From: Actinophytocola algeriensis
Lineage (GTDB): Bacteria; Actinomycetota; Actinomycetes; Mycobacteriales; Pseudonocardiaceae
Reading direction: 5' to 3'
Assembly: GCF_014203735.1 (NCBI RefSeq)
Contig: NZ_JACHJQ010000003.1
Coordinates: 543,326-607,325, forward strand
DNA: 64,000 nucleotides
Shown here: positions 30,352 through 38,814 of the stretch, in pieces
How positions within the stretch are numbered: position 1 is the stretch's first letter
Layout: every line of letters starts with the position of its first letter
The notes under the pieces: generated by a model
Databases searched by the model: none
What the model was told of the DNA's origin: nothing
What the model saw: only the letters and a program-made list of their open reading frames with translations
Made by a program: the position numbers and the translations under genes

Positions 30352-32760
30352 ATGGCCGGCCTCGACGAGTACCGCAGGAAACGCGATCCCGCGAAGACCC
30401 CAGAACCGGTGCCGGCCGACGAGCCGCTGCCGACGGGCAACAACGACACGTTCGTCATCCAGGAGCACCACGCGACCCGGCTGCACTGGGACGTGCGGCT
30501 GGAGCGCGACGGGGTGCTCGTGTCGTGGGCGGTGCCGCGCGGGCTGCCGGACGTGCCCGGTGACATCCGGTTGGCGGTGCACACCGAAGACCACCCGATG
30601 GAGTACGCGACGTTCTCCGGGGAGATTCCGAAGGGTGAGTACGGCGGTGGCCGGATGTTCATCTGGGACCGCGGCCACTACGAGACGCTGAAGTGGTCCG
30701 ACCGCGAGGTGGCGGTGGTCTTCGCCGGGGAGCGGGCCAAGGGGCGGTACACCTTCTTCCGCAGCGGCAAGGACAGCAAGGACTGGATGGTCCGGCGTTC
30801 GGAGCCGCCGCTGCGGTCGGGGTTCCAGCTGTTGCCGGAGCTGGTGGAGCCGATGCTGGCGTCGCCGGGCACGCTGCCGGAGGACGAGTCGGACTGGTCG
30901 TACGAGTTCAAGTGGGACGGCGTCCGCGCGCTCGCCAGGATCGAGGGTGGCAGGCTGCGGCTGCATTCCCGCAAGGGCAACGACATCACGGTCACCTACC
31001 CCGAGCTGCGAGTTCTCGGTGAGGAGCTGGGGTCGACGCAGGTGTGGCTGGACGGCGAGATCGTCGCGCTGCAGGACGGCAGGCCCAGCTTTCCCGCGTT
31101 GCAGCAGCGGATGCACGTCCAGCACGACCGGCAGGCGCGGAGCCTGGCGAACACCGTGCCGGTCACGTACCTGATCTTCGACGTGCTGTACCTGGACGGG
31201 AAGTCCTGTGTGGACCTCCCGTTCGCGGAACGGCGTGCGCTGCTGGAGGGCCTCGAGCTGCGCGGGCCGAACTGGCTCGTGTCCCCGTCGTACAGCGGCG
31301 ACGGCGCCGCGGTGGTGGAGACCGCGCGCGACCAGCAGCTGGAGGGCGTGATCGCGAAACGCCTGTCGTCCCGGTACTACCCGGGCCGGCGGACCGCCGA
31401 CTGGGTGAAGATCACCGAGGTCCTGACGCTGGAGGTGCTGATCGGCGGCTGGCGTCCCGGCGAGGGCAGGCGCGCGGGCACGATCGGCTCGCTGATGCTG
31501 GGCGTGCCGACCGACGCGGGCCTGCGGTACGTGGGCCAGGTCGGCACCGGCTTCACCGACGAAGCGCTCGCGGCACTGCACGATCGCCTGAAGCCGTTGG
31601 TGTGCGAGGAGAACCCGTTCATCAACCAGGTGCCGCGCGAACGCGCGAAGGGCGCGACGTGGGTGGCGCCCGAGCTGGTCGGCGAGGTGGAGTTCCGCAA
31701 CTGGACGCCGGACGGCAGGCTGCGCGCGCCGTCGTGGCGCGGGCTGCGCTCGGACAAGGACGCGGCGGACCTGGAGCCGGAGGCGACGCCCGGCGCGGAG
31801 CTCGAGGACGAACCGCCGTGGGCGGACGACGAGCCGGAGGAGCCGCAGCCGCAGAACGTGCTGGTGGAGGTCGACGGCACACGGCTCCGACTGTCCAATT
31901 TGGACAAGGCGCTGTATCCCGGCTTCAGCAAGGCGCAGGTGATCGACTACTACAGCCGGATCGCGCCGTTCTTGTTGCCACACCTGATAGACCGCCCGGT
32001 GACGCTCCGCCGGTGGCCGGACGGCGTGCTGGGCCAGCCGTTCTTCGAGAAGAACGCGGCACGGCACGCGCCGGAGTGGCTGCGGAAGGTCCGGATCGAG
32101 ACGCCGGGCAGCACCCGCGGCAACGAGACGCTGGACTTCGTGCTGCTGAACGACCTGCCGAGCCTGGTGTGGTCGGCGAACATGGCGGCGCTGGAGCTGC
32201 ACATCCCGCAGTGGAAGGTGGACGACGCGGGGGAGCGGCTCACCCCCGACCTGGTGGTGTTCGACCTGGACCCCGGCCCGCCCGCGACGATGGTCGAGTG
32301 CTGCGAGGTGGCCATGTTGCTGCGCGACGTGCTGGCCTCGCACGGCCTGAAAGCGGTCGCGAAAACCAGTGGCAACAAGGGGATGCAGCTGTACGCACCG
32401 ATCACGACGACCGCGGTGGAGCGCACGTCGGAGTACGCGAAGGCGGTGGCGGAGCACCTGGCACGCGAGCACCCGAAGCTGGTGGTGGCGCGGATGGCGA
32501 AGGACCTGCGGCCACGCAAGGTGTTCATCGACTGGAGCCAGAACAACCGCTACAAGACGACGATCGCCCCGTACTCCCTGCGCGGCCGCGAAACCCCGAC
32601 GGCGTCGACCCCGATCACCTGGGACGAGGTGGCGAACTGCCGCCACCCGAACGACCTGACCTTCACGGCGAAGAACGTGCTGAGCCGCGTCGAGGAGCAC
32701 GGCGACCTGCTGAAACCGTTGCTGGTGAAGAAACGCCCGAAACTCCCCGAACTGCCGTGA
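30352..32760 (+). CDS. ligD: Multidomain DNA ligase D (NHEJ), PE-LIG-POL order
   Basis: Protein of 802 aa that repairs double-strand breaks with Ku. Residues about 1-150 are the 3'-phosphoesterase domain (FVIQEHHATRLHWDVRLE, IPKGEYGGG). Residues about 165-470 are the ATP-dependent ligase, with adenylation Lys in YEFKWDGVRA (near 186) and GVIAKRLSSRYYPGRR. Residues about 500-800 are the primase-polymerase (SNLDKALYPGFSKAQVIDYY, metal-binding FDLDPG near 638, KTSGNKGMQLY). The order PE-LIG-POL is that of Pseudomonas LigD, not the POL-PE-LIG of M. tuberculosis. No ku gene lies in the window. Confidence 0.96.
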   Translation: MAGLDEYRRKRDPAKTPEPVPADEPLPTGNNDTFVIQEHHATRLHWDVRLERDGVLVSWAVPRGLPDVPGDIRLAVHTEDHPMEYATFSGEIPKGEYGGGRMFIWDRGHYETLKWSDREVAVVFAGERAKGRYTFFRSGKDSKDWMVRRSEPPLRSGFQLLPELVEPMLASPGTLPEDESDWSYEFKWDGVRALARIEGGRLRLHSRKGNDITVTYPELRVLGEELGSTQVWLDGEIVALQDGRPSFPALQQRMHVQHDRQARSLANTVPVTYLIFDVLYLDGKSCVDLPFAERRALLEGLELRGPNWLVSPSYSGDGAAVVETARDQQLEGVIAKRLSSRYYPGRRTADWVKITEVLTLEVLIGGWRPGEGRRAGTIGSLMLGVPTDAGLRYVGQVGTGFTDEALAALHDRLKPLVCEENPFINQVPRERAKGATWVAPELVGEVEFRNWTPDGRLRAPSWRGLRSDKDAADLEPEATPGAELEDEPPWADDEPEEPQPQNVLVEVDGTRLRLSNLDKALYPGFSKAQVIDYYSRIAPFLLPHLIDRPVTLRRWPDGVLGQPFFEKNAARHAPEWLRKVRIETPGSTRGNETLDFVLLNDLPSLVWSANMAALELHIPQWKVDDAGERLTPDLVVFDLDPGPPATMVECCEVAMLLRDVLASHGLKAVAKTSGNKGMQLYAPITTTAVERTSEYAKAVAEHLAREHPKLVVARMAKDLRPRKVFIDWSQNNRYKTTIAPYSLRGRETPTASTPITWDEVANCRHPNDLTFTAKNVLSRVEEHGDLLKPLLVKKRPKLPELP

Positions 32761-32780
32761 TCGCCGGCTGCCCCGAACGC

Positions 32781-32873
32781 GCCTTTCATGGCGAACCAGC
32801 CCACCCCGGCACGCCAATCACGGTCGGCTCGGCCGAACCGCCGGAGGACCCGCCAGACGTTGGCGGACAGCAC
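32781..32873. repeat. Intergenic repeat family B, copy 1
   Basis: About 93 bases between convergent ligD and the DUF2470 gene match the sequence at 63591-63687. Shared pieces include GCCTTTCA-GGC, ACCAGCCCACCCCGG, CGGTCGGCT and GGAGGACCCG/GCAGGACCCG, ending in GGACA-CAGCAC-like sequence. No open reading frame of note runs through it. It is an interspersed element of unknown kind. Confidence 0.75.
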
Positions 32874-33649
32874 TAGACCCCGTGCTGTAGCGCCAGGAAC
32901 GGGCAGCCGACCATCCTGCGCAGCTCGTCCGACAGCTCCTCGAGCGTGGAGATCGGCCGGGAGAACGCCAGGCGGATGTCGTGGTCGCCCTCGATGTCCT
33001 CGACTCGCAGCCGCAGGCCGTACCGGTCCAGGCCCAGCGGCCTGAGGTGGCCGCCCTGCAGGTGCGTGGGCAGGTGGCGGCGCAGCGTGTGCACGACCTC
33101 CGTGTGCGACAGCTCGAGGTGCCGCAGCCAGCCGGCCTCCTCGTGGCAGAACGGGTCCGGGTCGGCCGCCGCGAACGTCGCCTGCGTGACCGGGTGCGTG
33201 CCGTCGGCGTCCGCGATCACCATCGACACCGGCGTGAGCCGCAGCAGCGACGCGCCGTGGCCGAGGTCGAGCAGCCGAGGGTCCGGGCGCTGGGCCGCGA
33301 TCGTCAGCGCCACCCCGCGCGCGGCGGGCAGTGGCAGCACGGAGAGCTGGCCGGTGATCCACAGCAGGCCGCGCACGGACTCGCGCAGCGGCACCGGTGC
33401 CATGTCGACCACCTCGACCATCGACGTCAGCACGCCGTCCGCGAGTGCCGCGGGCAGCTGGTGGTCGTCGGGCAGCAGCACCGACACCACACCGTCGTCG
33501 TGCACGTGGTGCAGCAGCGGTGTCACCCGGTCCGCGACCGCGCCGGTCGGCGGCAGGGACGGCATGGGCGGCAGCAGCGTGGCCGGGCCACGCGCGGCGA
33601 TGGTCCTGGCGCGCTCGCCCGGATTCGGTGTCGGCGGTCGATCGGTCAA
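32873..33649 (-). CDS. DUF2470 domain protein, iron-box regulated
   Basis: Protein of 258 aa from a TTG start at 33649, chosen because GGGAGGTGC sits just upstream. The C-terminal half matches DUF2470 (LSHTEVVHTLRRHLPTHLQG, RYGLRLRVEDIEGDHDIRLA, EELSDELRRMVGC), a domain found with pyridoxamine-oxidase-like heme-utilisation proteins of the HugZ type. The N-terminal half (VTPLLHHVHDDGVVSVLLPD) resembles the split-barrel part. A strong iron box directly upstream supports a role in iron or heme metabolism under DtxR/IdeR control. Confidence 0.85.
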   Translation of the reverse strand: MTDRPPTPNPGERARTIAARGPATLLPPMPSLPPTGAVADRVTPLLHHVHDDGVVSVLLPDDHQLPAALADGVLTSMVEVVDMAPVPLRESVRGLLWITGQLSVLPLPAARGVALTIAAQRPDPRLLDLGHGASLLRLTPVSMVIADADGTHPVTQATFAAADPDPFCHEEAGWLRHLELSHTEVVHTLRRHLPTHLQGGHLRPLGLDRYGLRLRVEDIEGDHDIRLAFSRPISTLEELSDELRRMVGCPFLALQHGV

Positions 33650-33659
33650 GGAGCACCTC

Positions 33660-33678
33660 CCGACTTAGGCTAACCTAA
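33660..33678. promoter_or_regulatory. IdeR/DtxR-type iron box
   Basis: TTAGGCTAACCTAA at 33665-33678 exactly matches the last 14 bases of the IdeR box consensus. It lies 11-29 bases upstream of the TTG start of the DUF2470 gene, where a bound repressor would block expression in high iron. The divergent LysE gene starts 44 bases away and could also be affected. Confidence 0.8.
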
Positions 33679-33721
33679 CTTGCTCTGGAAGAACAATCGA
33701 CAGCGTCGGTAGCCTGGCGCG

Positions 33722-34351
33722 GTGAACGTGACCCAGGCCCTCGGCCTCGCCGGTGTCATCCTCCTCGCCGCCATGTCACCCGGTCCCGACTTCGTCGTCA
33801 TGCTCCGCAGCGTGCTCGCGGGCGGCAGGCGCGCGGGCCTCGGTTGTGCGGCAGGCATCGCGTCCGGGGTGCTGGCCTGGGCGGTCGTCACCTCGATCGG
33901 GATCGCCGGGCTGCTCGCCGCGTCCGCGGTCGCGTTCACCGTCGTCAAGCTCGCCGGCGCGGCCTACCTCGTGCTGCTCGGCATCCAGTCGCTGCTGGCC
34001 GCCCGCCGCGGCGGGTACGAACAGGCCAAGCAGCCGGAAGTGGCGCAGACCCGGCGGAGCGCGTTCACCGCCTACCGCCAGGGCCTGCTCACCAACCTGT
34101 TCAACCCGAAGGTCGCGGTCTTCTTCCTCGCGCTGTGGCCGCAGTTCCTGCCCCACGACGCGACGGTCACCGACACCGCCATCCTCACCGCGGTCGCCGC
34201 GCTGACCTCGCTCGTCTGGTTCACGGTCCTCGCGAACGTGGTCACCGCGCTGCGGAGGTTCCTCACCGCGTCGAAGGTCCGGCGGACGATCGACGCGGTG
34301 ATGGGCACCCTCCTCGTCGGCATCGGCGTGCGGATCGCCGTCAGCCAGTAG
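33722..34351 (+). CDS. LysE-family amino-acid/metabolite exporter
   Basis: Membrane protein of 209 aa with six helices, of the LysE/RhtB family that exports amino acids or homoserine lactones. Landmarks: LAAMSPGPDFVVMLRSVLAG, RAGLGCAAGIASGVLAWAVV, AYLVLLGIQSLLAAR and YRQGLLTNLFNPKVAVFFLA. All are standard for the family. Start is GTG 33722. It is divergent from the iron-box-controlled DUF2470 gene; a shared function is not evident. Confidence 0.93.
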   Translation: MNVTQALGLAGVILLAAMSPGPDFVVMLRSVLAGGRRAGLGCAAGIASGVLAWAVVTSIGIAGLLAASAVAFTVVKLAGAAYLVLLGIQSLLAARRGGYEQAKQPEVAQTRRSAFTAYRQGLLTNLFNPKVAVFFLALWPQFLPHDATVTDTAILTAVAALTSLVWFTVLANVVTALRRFLTASKVRRTIDAVMGTLLVGIGVRIAVSQ

Positions 34352-34381
34352 CCGTGACGATGTTCGTTCCGCGAGTTCCGC

Positions 34382-36619
34382 TCAGCACAGGCACAACTGG
34401 AAGTTCGCGCGGTAGGTCGTCGCGGTCGCGGGCGCGGTGATGTTGTGGGTCTGCGCCCCGCCGTCGGACCAACTGCGGAACCGGAACCCGAGGCCCAGCG
34501 TGAGGCGTTGCGGGCTCGGCGCGCTGACGGAGTTGTTCGACCCCACGATCACGGTCCGCGTGAACGGCGTGACCTGCTCGGCCGTGCCGACCACCAGCCG
34601 TGCGCCGCTCGGGCTGGACGTGAACGTCAGGTTCACCGTGCGCGGGTTCAGCCGCACCGTCTGGGACGTCGTGTTGCCGTCCGAGTCGGTCGCCCGCAAC
34701 GTCAGGTCCAGGAACGACGGGTACTCGTGGTCCGGCGCGACGAAGCTGCCGGAGGAGATCCCGTTCCACGACTGGACGTTGTGCGCGTGGCAGTTCGTCG
34801 ACGACGTGCAGTGCTGCAGTGTGAGCTGCCACGACAGCGCGGACGCGGGCAGTGTGCCGTCCTGTGCGTCCGCCGCCCGGCCCGCGAACGGGATGGTCTG
34901 GCCGACACTCCACTGCGTCGCCGCGGTCGGGTTGTCGATGGTCACCACCGGCGAGTCCGACGGCGGGTTGCCGACCGTGATCACCACCGACGCGGTACCG
35001 GACAGGCCGCCGGGATCGGTGACCCGCAGCCGTGCCGTGACCGACGCCTGCGTGAGGTAGGTGTAGCTCGGGTTGGCCGCGGTCGAGTCGTCGTAGGCGC
35101 CGTCGCCGTCGAGGTCCCACGCGTACGTGAGCGCGCCGCCCTCCGGGTCCGTGGAGCCGGAACCGGTGAACTGGACGGTCAGCGGTGCGTTGCCGGACGT
35201 CGGGTTCGCGGTCGCCACCGCGGTCGGCGGCAGGTTCGTGCCCGCCGGGTAGCTCACGCGGCGCAGCTGGCCCGCGCCGAGCGCGACGTAGTACAGGTCG
35301 CCGCCCGGGCCGGTCAGCACCTGCACCGGAGCGTTGACGCCGGTCACGAACGGCACGATCGTCGCCGGGTTCGGCAGGCCGTTCGAGCCGCGCTGCATGG
35401 CCCAGATGCAGCCACGCGAGCTGTCGGCGAAGAACAGTGCGCCGTCGTAGGCGGCCGGGTAGTTGCTGCTCGTCTCGAACGCGATGCCCGCGATCGACGA
35501 GCCACCGGTGGGGCAGCCGTCGCCGGTCGCGACCGACGCGGCGTGGTTGTACGCGTAGTACGGCGCGGTCTGGCCCCCGGCGGTGTACAGCGACTCGCAC
35601 ATCGTCAGGTTCGCGCCGTCGTAGCCGGACTGCCGGGCCGAGCCCTCGTAACACGGCCAGCCGAAGTTCTCGACGGTCGCGTCGGAGACGTTCGTGATCC
35701 GGTTGATCTCCTCCCACGTGTTCCAGCCGACGTCACCCGACCAGATCTCGCTGGTGCCGGGCCGGAACGCGAAGCGGAACTGGTTGCGCTGGCCGTACGC
35801 GACGATCTGCGTGGCGCCGGTGTCCGGGTGGACGCGGGTGATCGTGCCGTCGAGCGTCACCGGCTCACCGGCCGGGCGGCGCGGCGACTGCGACCGCAAC
35901 GCGCCGCCGCGGGCGTCCGGCGGCGCCAGGTTCACGCCTGCCGGGCTCGGTGGGTCGGCGCACGGGTTGCCGCGCTGGCCCCAGTCGGCGAAGTTGAAGC
36001 TCGCGCCGTCGCCGCCGCCCACGTACAGGTTGCCGTCCGGCCCGAACGCGACCGTGCCGACCGAGTGCGACGGGTACTGCTGGCACCAGTCGGTCACCAG
36101 CACCTGCTCGGCGCCGGTCGCGACTCCGAACGTGTCGAGCGTCAGCCTGGAGAGGCGGCCGGTGACGACGCAGCCGTCCTCGGTCGCCCCTGGCGGGGTC
36201 GGGCACTGGTCACCCCAGCGGGGCGCGGTGCCGCCCGGCACGGCGTCGTAGGTGTACAGGACGTACAGGTACGGCCTGGTGGGGTAGGCCGGGTCCAGTG
36301 TGAGGCCGAGCAGGCCGCGGTCCCAGAAGTCCTGCGTCTGGGTGCGCAGGTCTGCGGTGACCGTCGCCGTGGTGTCGGTGATCGAGTCGAACGTCTTGAC
36401 CAGGCCGCTCTTCTCGCTGACGAACACCCGGCCGTCGGGTGCGAACACCGCGTTGGTCGGCGCGGACAGCCCGCTGATCACCGCGGTGTCGGTGAACCCG
36501 GCAGGCACCGCGGCGCCGGCGGTGGTGGTCGACGTGAACGTGGTCAGCACACCGGCGACGAGGCCGGCGACGGCTAAGAGAGCTGTTTTCGGGCGCGCTG
36601 AAGTAAGGCGGGTACGCAC
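34382..36619 (-). CDS. Secreted PQQ-type sugar dehydrogenase-like protein with PKD domain
   Basis: Exported protein of 745 aa. Signal peptide at residues 1-36 ends near AGAAVP. Residues about 40-440 are a six-bladed propeller of the glucose/sorbosone dehydrogenase family (RGLLGLTLDPAYPTRPYLYV, HSVGTVAFGPDGNLYVGGGD, FRFAFRPGTSEIWSGDVGWN). A PKD domain lies at about 460-550 (TYAWDLDGDGAYDDSTAANP), followed by Ig-like beta domains ending in CLC. No sortase motif or C-terminal helix is seen, so it is probably released or wall-associated. Actual PQQ dependence is not shown. Confidence 0.9.
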   Translation of the reverse strand: MRTRLTSARPKTALLAVAGLVAGVLTTFTSTTTAGAAVPAGFTDTAVISGLSAPTNAVFAPDGRVFVSEKSGLVKTFDSITDTTATVTADLRTQTQDFWDRGLLGLTLDPAYPTRPYLYVLYTYDAVPGGTAPRWGDQCPTPPGATEDGCVVTGRLSRLTLDTFGVATGAEQVLVTDWCQQYPSHSVGTVAFGPDGNLYVGGGDGASFNFADWGQRGNPCADPPSPAGVNLAPPDARGGALRSQSPRRPAGEPVTLDGTITRVHPDTGATQIVAYGQRNQFRFAFRPGTSEIWSGDVGWNTWEEINRITNVSDATVENFGWPCYEGSARQSGYDGANLTMCESLYTAGGQTAPYYAYNHAASVATGDGCPTGGSSIAGIAFETSSNYPAAYDGALFFADSSRGCIWAMQRGSNGLPNPATIVPFVTGVNAPVQVLTGPGGDLYYVALGAGQLRRVSYPAGTNLPPTAVATANPTSGNAPLTVQFTGSGSTDPEGGALTYAWDLDGDGAYDDSTAANPSYTYLTQASVTARLRVTDPGGLSGTASVVITVGNPPSDSPVVTIDNPTAATQWSVGQTIPFAGRAADAQDGTLPASALSWQLTLQHCTSSTNCHAHNVQSWNGISSGSFVAPDHEYPSFLDLTLRATDSDGNTTSQTVRLNPRTVNLTFTSSPSGARLVVGTAEQVTPFTRTVIVGSNNSVSAPSPQRLTLGLGFRFRSWSDGGAQTHNITAPATATTYRANFQLCLC

Positions 36620-36633
36620 GGGCTTCCCCCAAT

Positions 36634-36653
36634 CCGGGCAGTTAGCTGCCTGG
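36634..36653. terminator. Hairpin in hmgA/sugar-dehydrogenase gap
   Basis: CCGGGCAG and CTGCCTGG pair around TTAG with one G-U pair in the RNA. It lies just downstream of hmgA and upstream of the dehydrogenase, both on the minus strand, and may end the hmgA transcript or sit in the leader of the next gene. No T-run follows. Confidence 0.4.
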
Positions 36654-36689
36654 AGAGTCGGCCCGTGCGGCCGTCCTGTTTCACCCGAT

Positions 36690-37868
36690 TCAGCTACCCG
36701 GTCCCCGCCCCGACCAGGTCCATGCGTAACCGGGGTCTTCGCAGTTCACAGCGCCCTCGCCCAGCTCGAGCGGGCGGAACGTGTCAACCATCACCGCGGT
36801 TTCGTCGAAATAGTCCACACCAATGGACGCTTCCGCGGCACCCGGTTGGGGGCCATGTGTGAATCCGGATGGGTGCAGGGACAGCGACCCAATGCCGATG
36901 CCGGAGCCTTTTCGCGCTTCGTAATTTCCGCCGACGTAGAACATCAATTCGTCGGAGTCGACGTTCGCGTGGTTGTAGGGCACCGGGATCGACTCGGGGT
37001 GGTAGTCGACCTTGCGCGGGCAGAACGAGCAGACCACGAAGTTCGGGCCCTCGAATGTCTGGTGCACCGGCGGCGGCTGGTGCACGCGGCCGGTGATCGG
37101 CTCGAAGTCGCGGATGTTGAACGCCCACGGGTAGAGGCAGCCGTCCCAGCCGACGACATCGAACGGGTGGTTGGCGTACGTGAACCGGGTGAGCCCGGCG
37201 CGGTGCCGGACCAGCACGGGCACGTCGGTGCCGTCGGCGAGCAGCGGCCCGTCCGGGCCGCGCTGGTCGCGCTCGCAGTACGGCGCGTGCTCCAGGAACT
37301 GGCCCTTCGTGGACAGGTACCGCTTCGGCGGGCCGATGTGGCCGGTCGCCTCGATGACGAACAGGCGCGTCTCGCCGTGGGGGAGCACGCGGTAGGTCGT
37401 GGAGGTCGGCAGCACCACGTAGTCGCCGTCGGCGACCTCGAGGGCGCCGTAGGTGGTCTCGAGCGTGGCGGACCCGGTCTGGACGTACAGCAGCTCGTCA
37501 CCGGCCGCGTTCCGGTACAGCGGGCTCGGTGCCGTGGCGATGGCGAACCCGATCGTCAGGTCGTTGTTGCCGAACAGCGTCCGCCGCCCGGTCACGGCGT
37601 CGACCTCGTGCTGCTGCTCGGACTTCATGTCCTGCGTGCGGAAGGCCCTCGGTAGCAGCGGGTGGTTGGGCGTGAGCGTGCCCCGGTGGTCCTCGACGAC
37701 CTCGGCGTTCACGATCGCCGTCGGCAGGTACCGGTGGTAGAGGAGGGCCGAGTCGGAGGAGAAGCCCTCGACTCCCATCAGCTCCTCGGCGTACAGCGTG
37801 CCGTCCGGTGAGCGGAACTGCGTGTGCCTCTTTCGGGGTATCTCCCCGACGCGGCGGTAGTAAGGCAT
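36690..37868 (-). CDS. hmgA: Homogentisate 1,2-dioxygenase
   Basis: Non-heme iron dioxygenase of 392 aa that opens the homogentisate ring to maleylacetoacetate in tyrosine/phenylalanine breakdown. ATG 37868 is the start, because GGAGAGG lies just ahead of it; the upstream TTG is part of that leader. Landmarks: TLYAEELMGVEGFSSDSALL, GDELLYVQTGSATLETTYG, and the iron ligands in PYNHANVDSDELMFY (His, Glu) and GFTHGPQPG (His). It is divergent from the rest of the pathway cluster, with a palindrome between. Confidence 0.95.
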   Translation of the reverse strand: MPYYRRVGEIPRKRHTQFRSPDGTLYAEELMGVEGFSSDSALLYHRYLPTAIVNAEVVEDHRGTLTPNHPLLPRAFRTQDMKSEQQHEVDAVTGRRTLFGNNDLTIGFAIATAPSPLYRNAAGDELLYVQTGSATLETTYGALEVADGDYVVLPTSTTYRVLPHGETRLFVIEATGHIGPPKRYLSTKGQFLEHAPYCERDQRGPDGPLLADGTDVPVLVRHRAGLTRFTYANHPFDVVGWDGCLYPWAFNIRDFEPITGRVHQPPPVHQTFEGPNFVVCSFCPRKVDYHPESIPVPYNHANVDSDELMFYVGGNYEARKGSGIGIGSLSLHPSGFTHGPQPGAAEASIGVDYFDETAVMVDTFRPLELGEGAVNCEDPGYAWTWSGRGPGS

Positions 37869-37883
37869 GGCCCTCTCCAAAAC

Positions 37884-37898
37884 GTCCGATAGTCGGAC
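37884..37898. promoter_or_regulatory. Palindromic operator of homogentisate cluster
   Basis: GTCCGATAGTCGGAC is a perfect inverted repeat (6-base arms, TAG centre) between divergent hmgA (start 37868) and the gene at 37930. It sits next to the hmgA ribosome site. The IclR regulator at 40018, in the same cluster, is the natural candidate to bind it; this is inferred from position. Confidence 0.65.
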
Positions 37899-37929
37899 AT
37901 CTTTGTTCAGTTGCCGATACGCTACTAGC

Positions 37930-38814
37930 GTGTCAGCCGTGTCAAGCGCCGCACCCCAGCCCGCATCGGATCAGCGGGACGTGCCCTCCCTGCTCGCTCG
38001 CCTCATCGACGACGCCGCGTTGTTCCCGCCAGGGAACGCGACCGTGCCCGACGCGGTGCGGCTGCACCTCGCGGGCAGATCGGGCCCGCACGCCGACCTG
38101 GTGGGGCTTTTTCTCTGCCCCGCATCACGCCTGCCCGAGCTGATCACCGAGTTGATCAAGGTGAAGCCGGCCAAGCCGGTGGAGCTGTCGCTCGTCATCG
38201 ACACCGGTCTCGGCGGTGTGCCGAAGGCACTGTCGATCGTCGAGTCGCGGGCCGAACTGCTCGCGCTGCGCATGGTCGAGATGCCGGCACCCACGGACGT
38301 CGACGAGGTGTGGCTCGAGCGCGTCTCCGAGTTCGTGCCCGAGGACGTGATCCGGGTGATCGAGCCGCGGCGCGGCGGCGCGGGCTGGCTCGACGGCATC
38401 CAGCGCGTCATCGAGCACGGCAGCTGGCCCAAGCTCCGCTGCGGCGGCCTGTCCGCAGAGAACTTCCCGGCCGTCGACCAGGTCGCCGAGTTCCTCGGCG
38501 TGATCAACTCGGGTGGCGCGTCGTTCAAGGCGACCGCTGGCCTGCACAACGCGGTCCGGCACACCGCGGCGGACACCGGGTTCACCCACCACGGCTTCCT
38601 CAACCTGCTGATCGCCACCGGCCGCCTGCTGGCGGGCGCGGATGCCGAACACGTGCGGGCGGCGCTCGAGTCGACCGACGGCACGGCGCTCGCCGAGGAG
38701 GCGCAGAACATGACCGAGCACGAGGCGCTGTCGGTGCGCGGCGTGTTCGCCTCCTACGGGTCGTGCTCGCTCACCGACCCGGTCGCCGACCTCGAGGGAC
38801 TGGGGCTGCTGTGA
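37930..38814 (+). CDS. Uncharacterised protein of homogentisate cluster
   Basis: Soluble protein of 294 aa from GTG 37930, no named family recognised. The sequence alternates strand and helix like a TIM barrel (LVGLFLCPASRLPELITELI, PVELSLVIDTGLGGVPKALS, WPKLRCGGLSAENFPAVDQV, GGASFKATAGLHNAVRH). The last piece, FKATAGLH, is conserved in related hypothetical proteins as I recall them. It sits between hmgA and fahA and overlaps fahA by four bases, so it almost surely serves this pathway. The pathway's isomerase step has no other candidate here. Function is open. Confidence 0.75.
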   Translation: MSAVSSAAPQPASDQRDVPSLLARLIDDAALFPPGNATVPDAVRLHLAGRSGPHADLVGLFLCPASRLPELITELIKVKPAKPVELSLVIDTGLGGVPKALSIVESRAELLALRMVEMPAPTDVDEVWLERVSEFVPEDVIRVIEPRRGGAGWLDGIQRVIEHGSWPKLRCGGLSAENFPAVDQVAEFLGVINSGGASFKATAGLHNAVRHTAADTGFTHHGFLNLLIATGRLLAGADAEHVRAALESTDGTALAEEAQNMTEHEALSVRGVFASYGSCSLTDPVADLEGLGLL

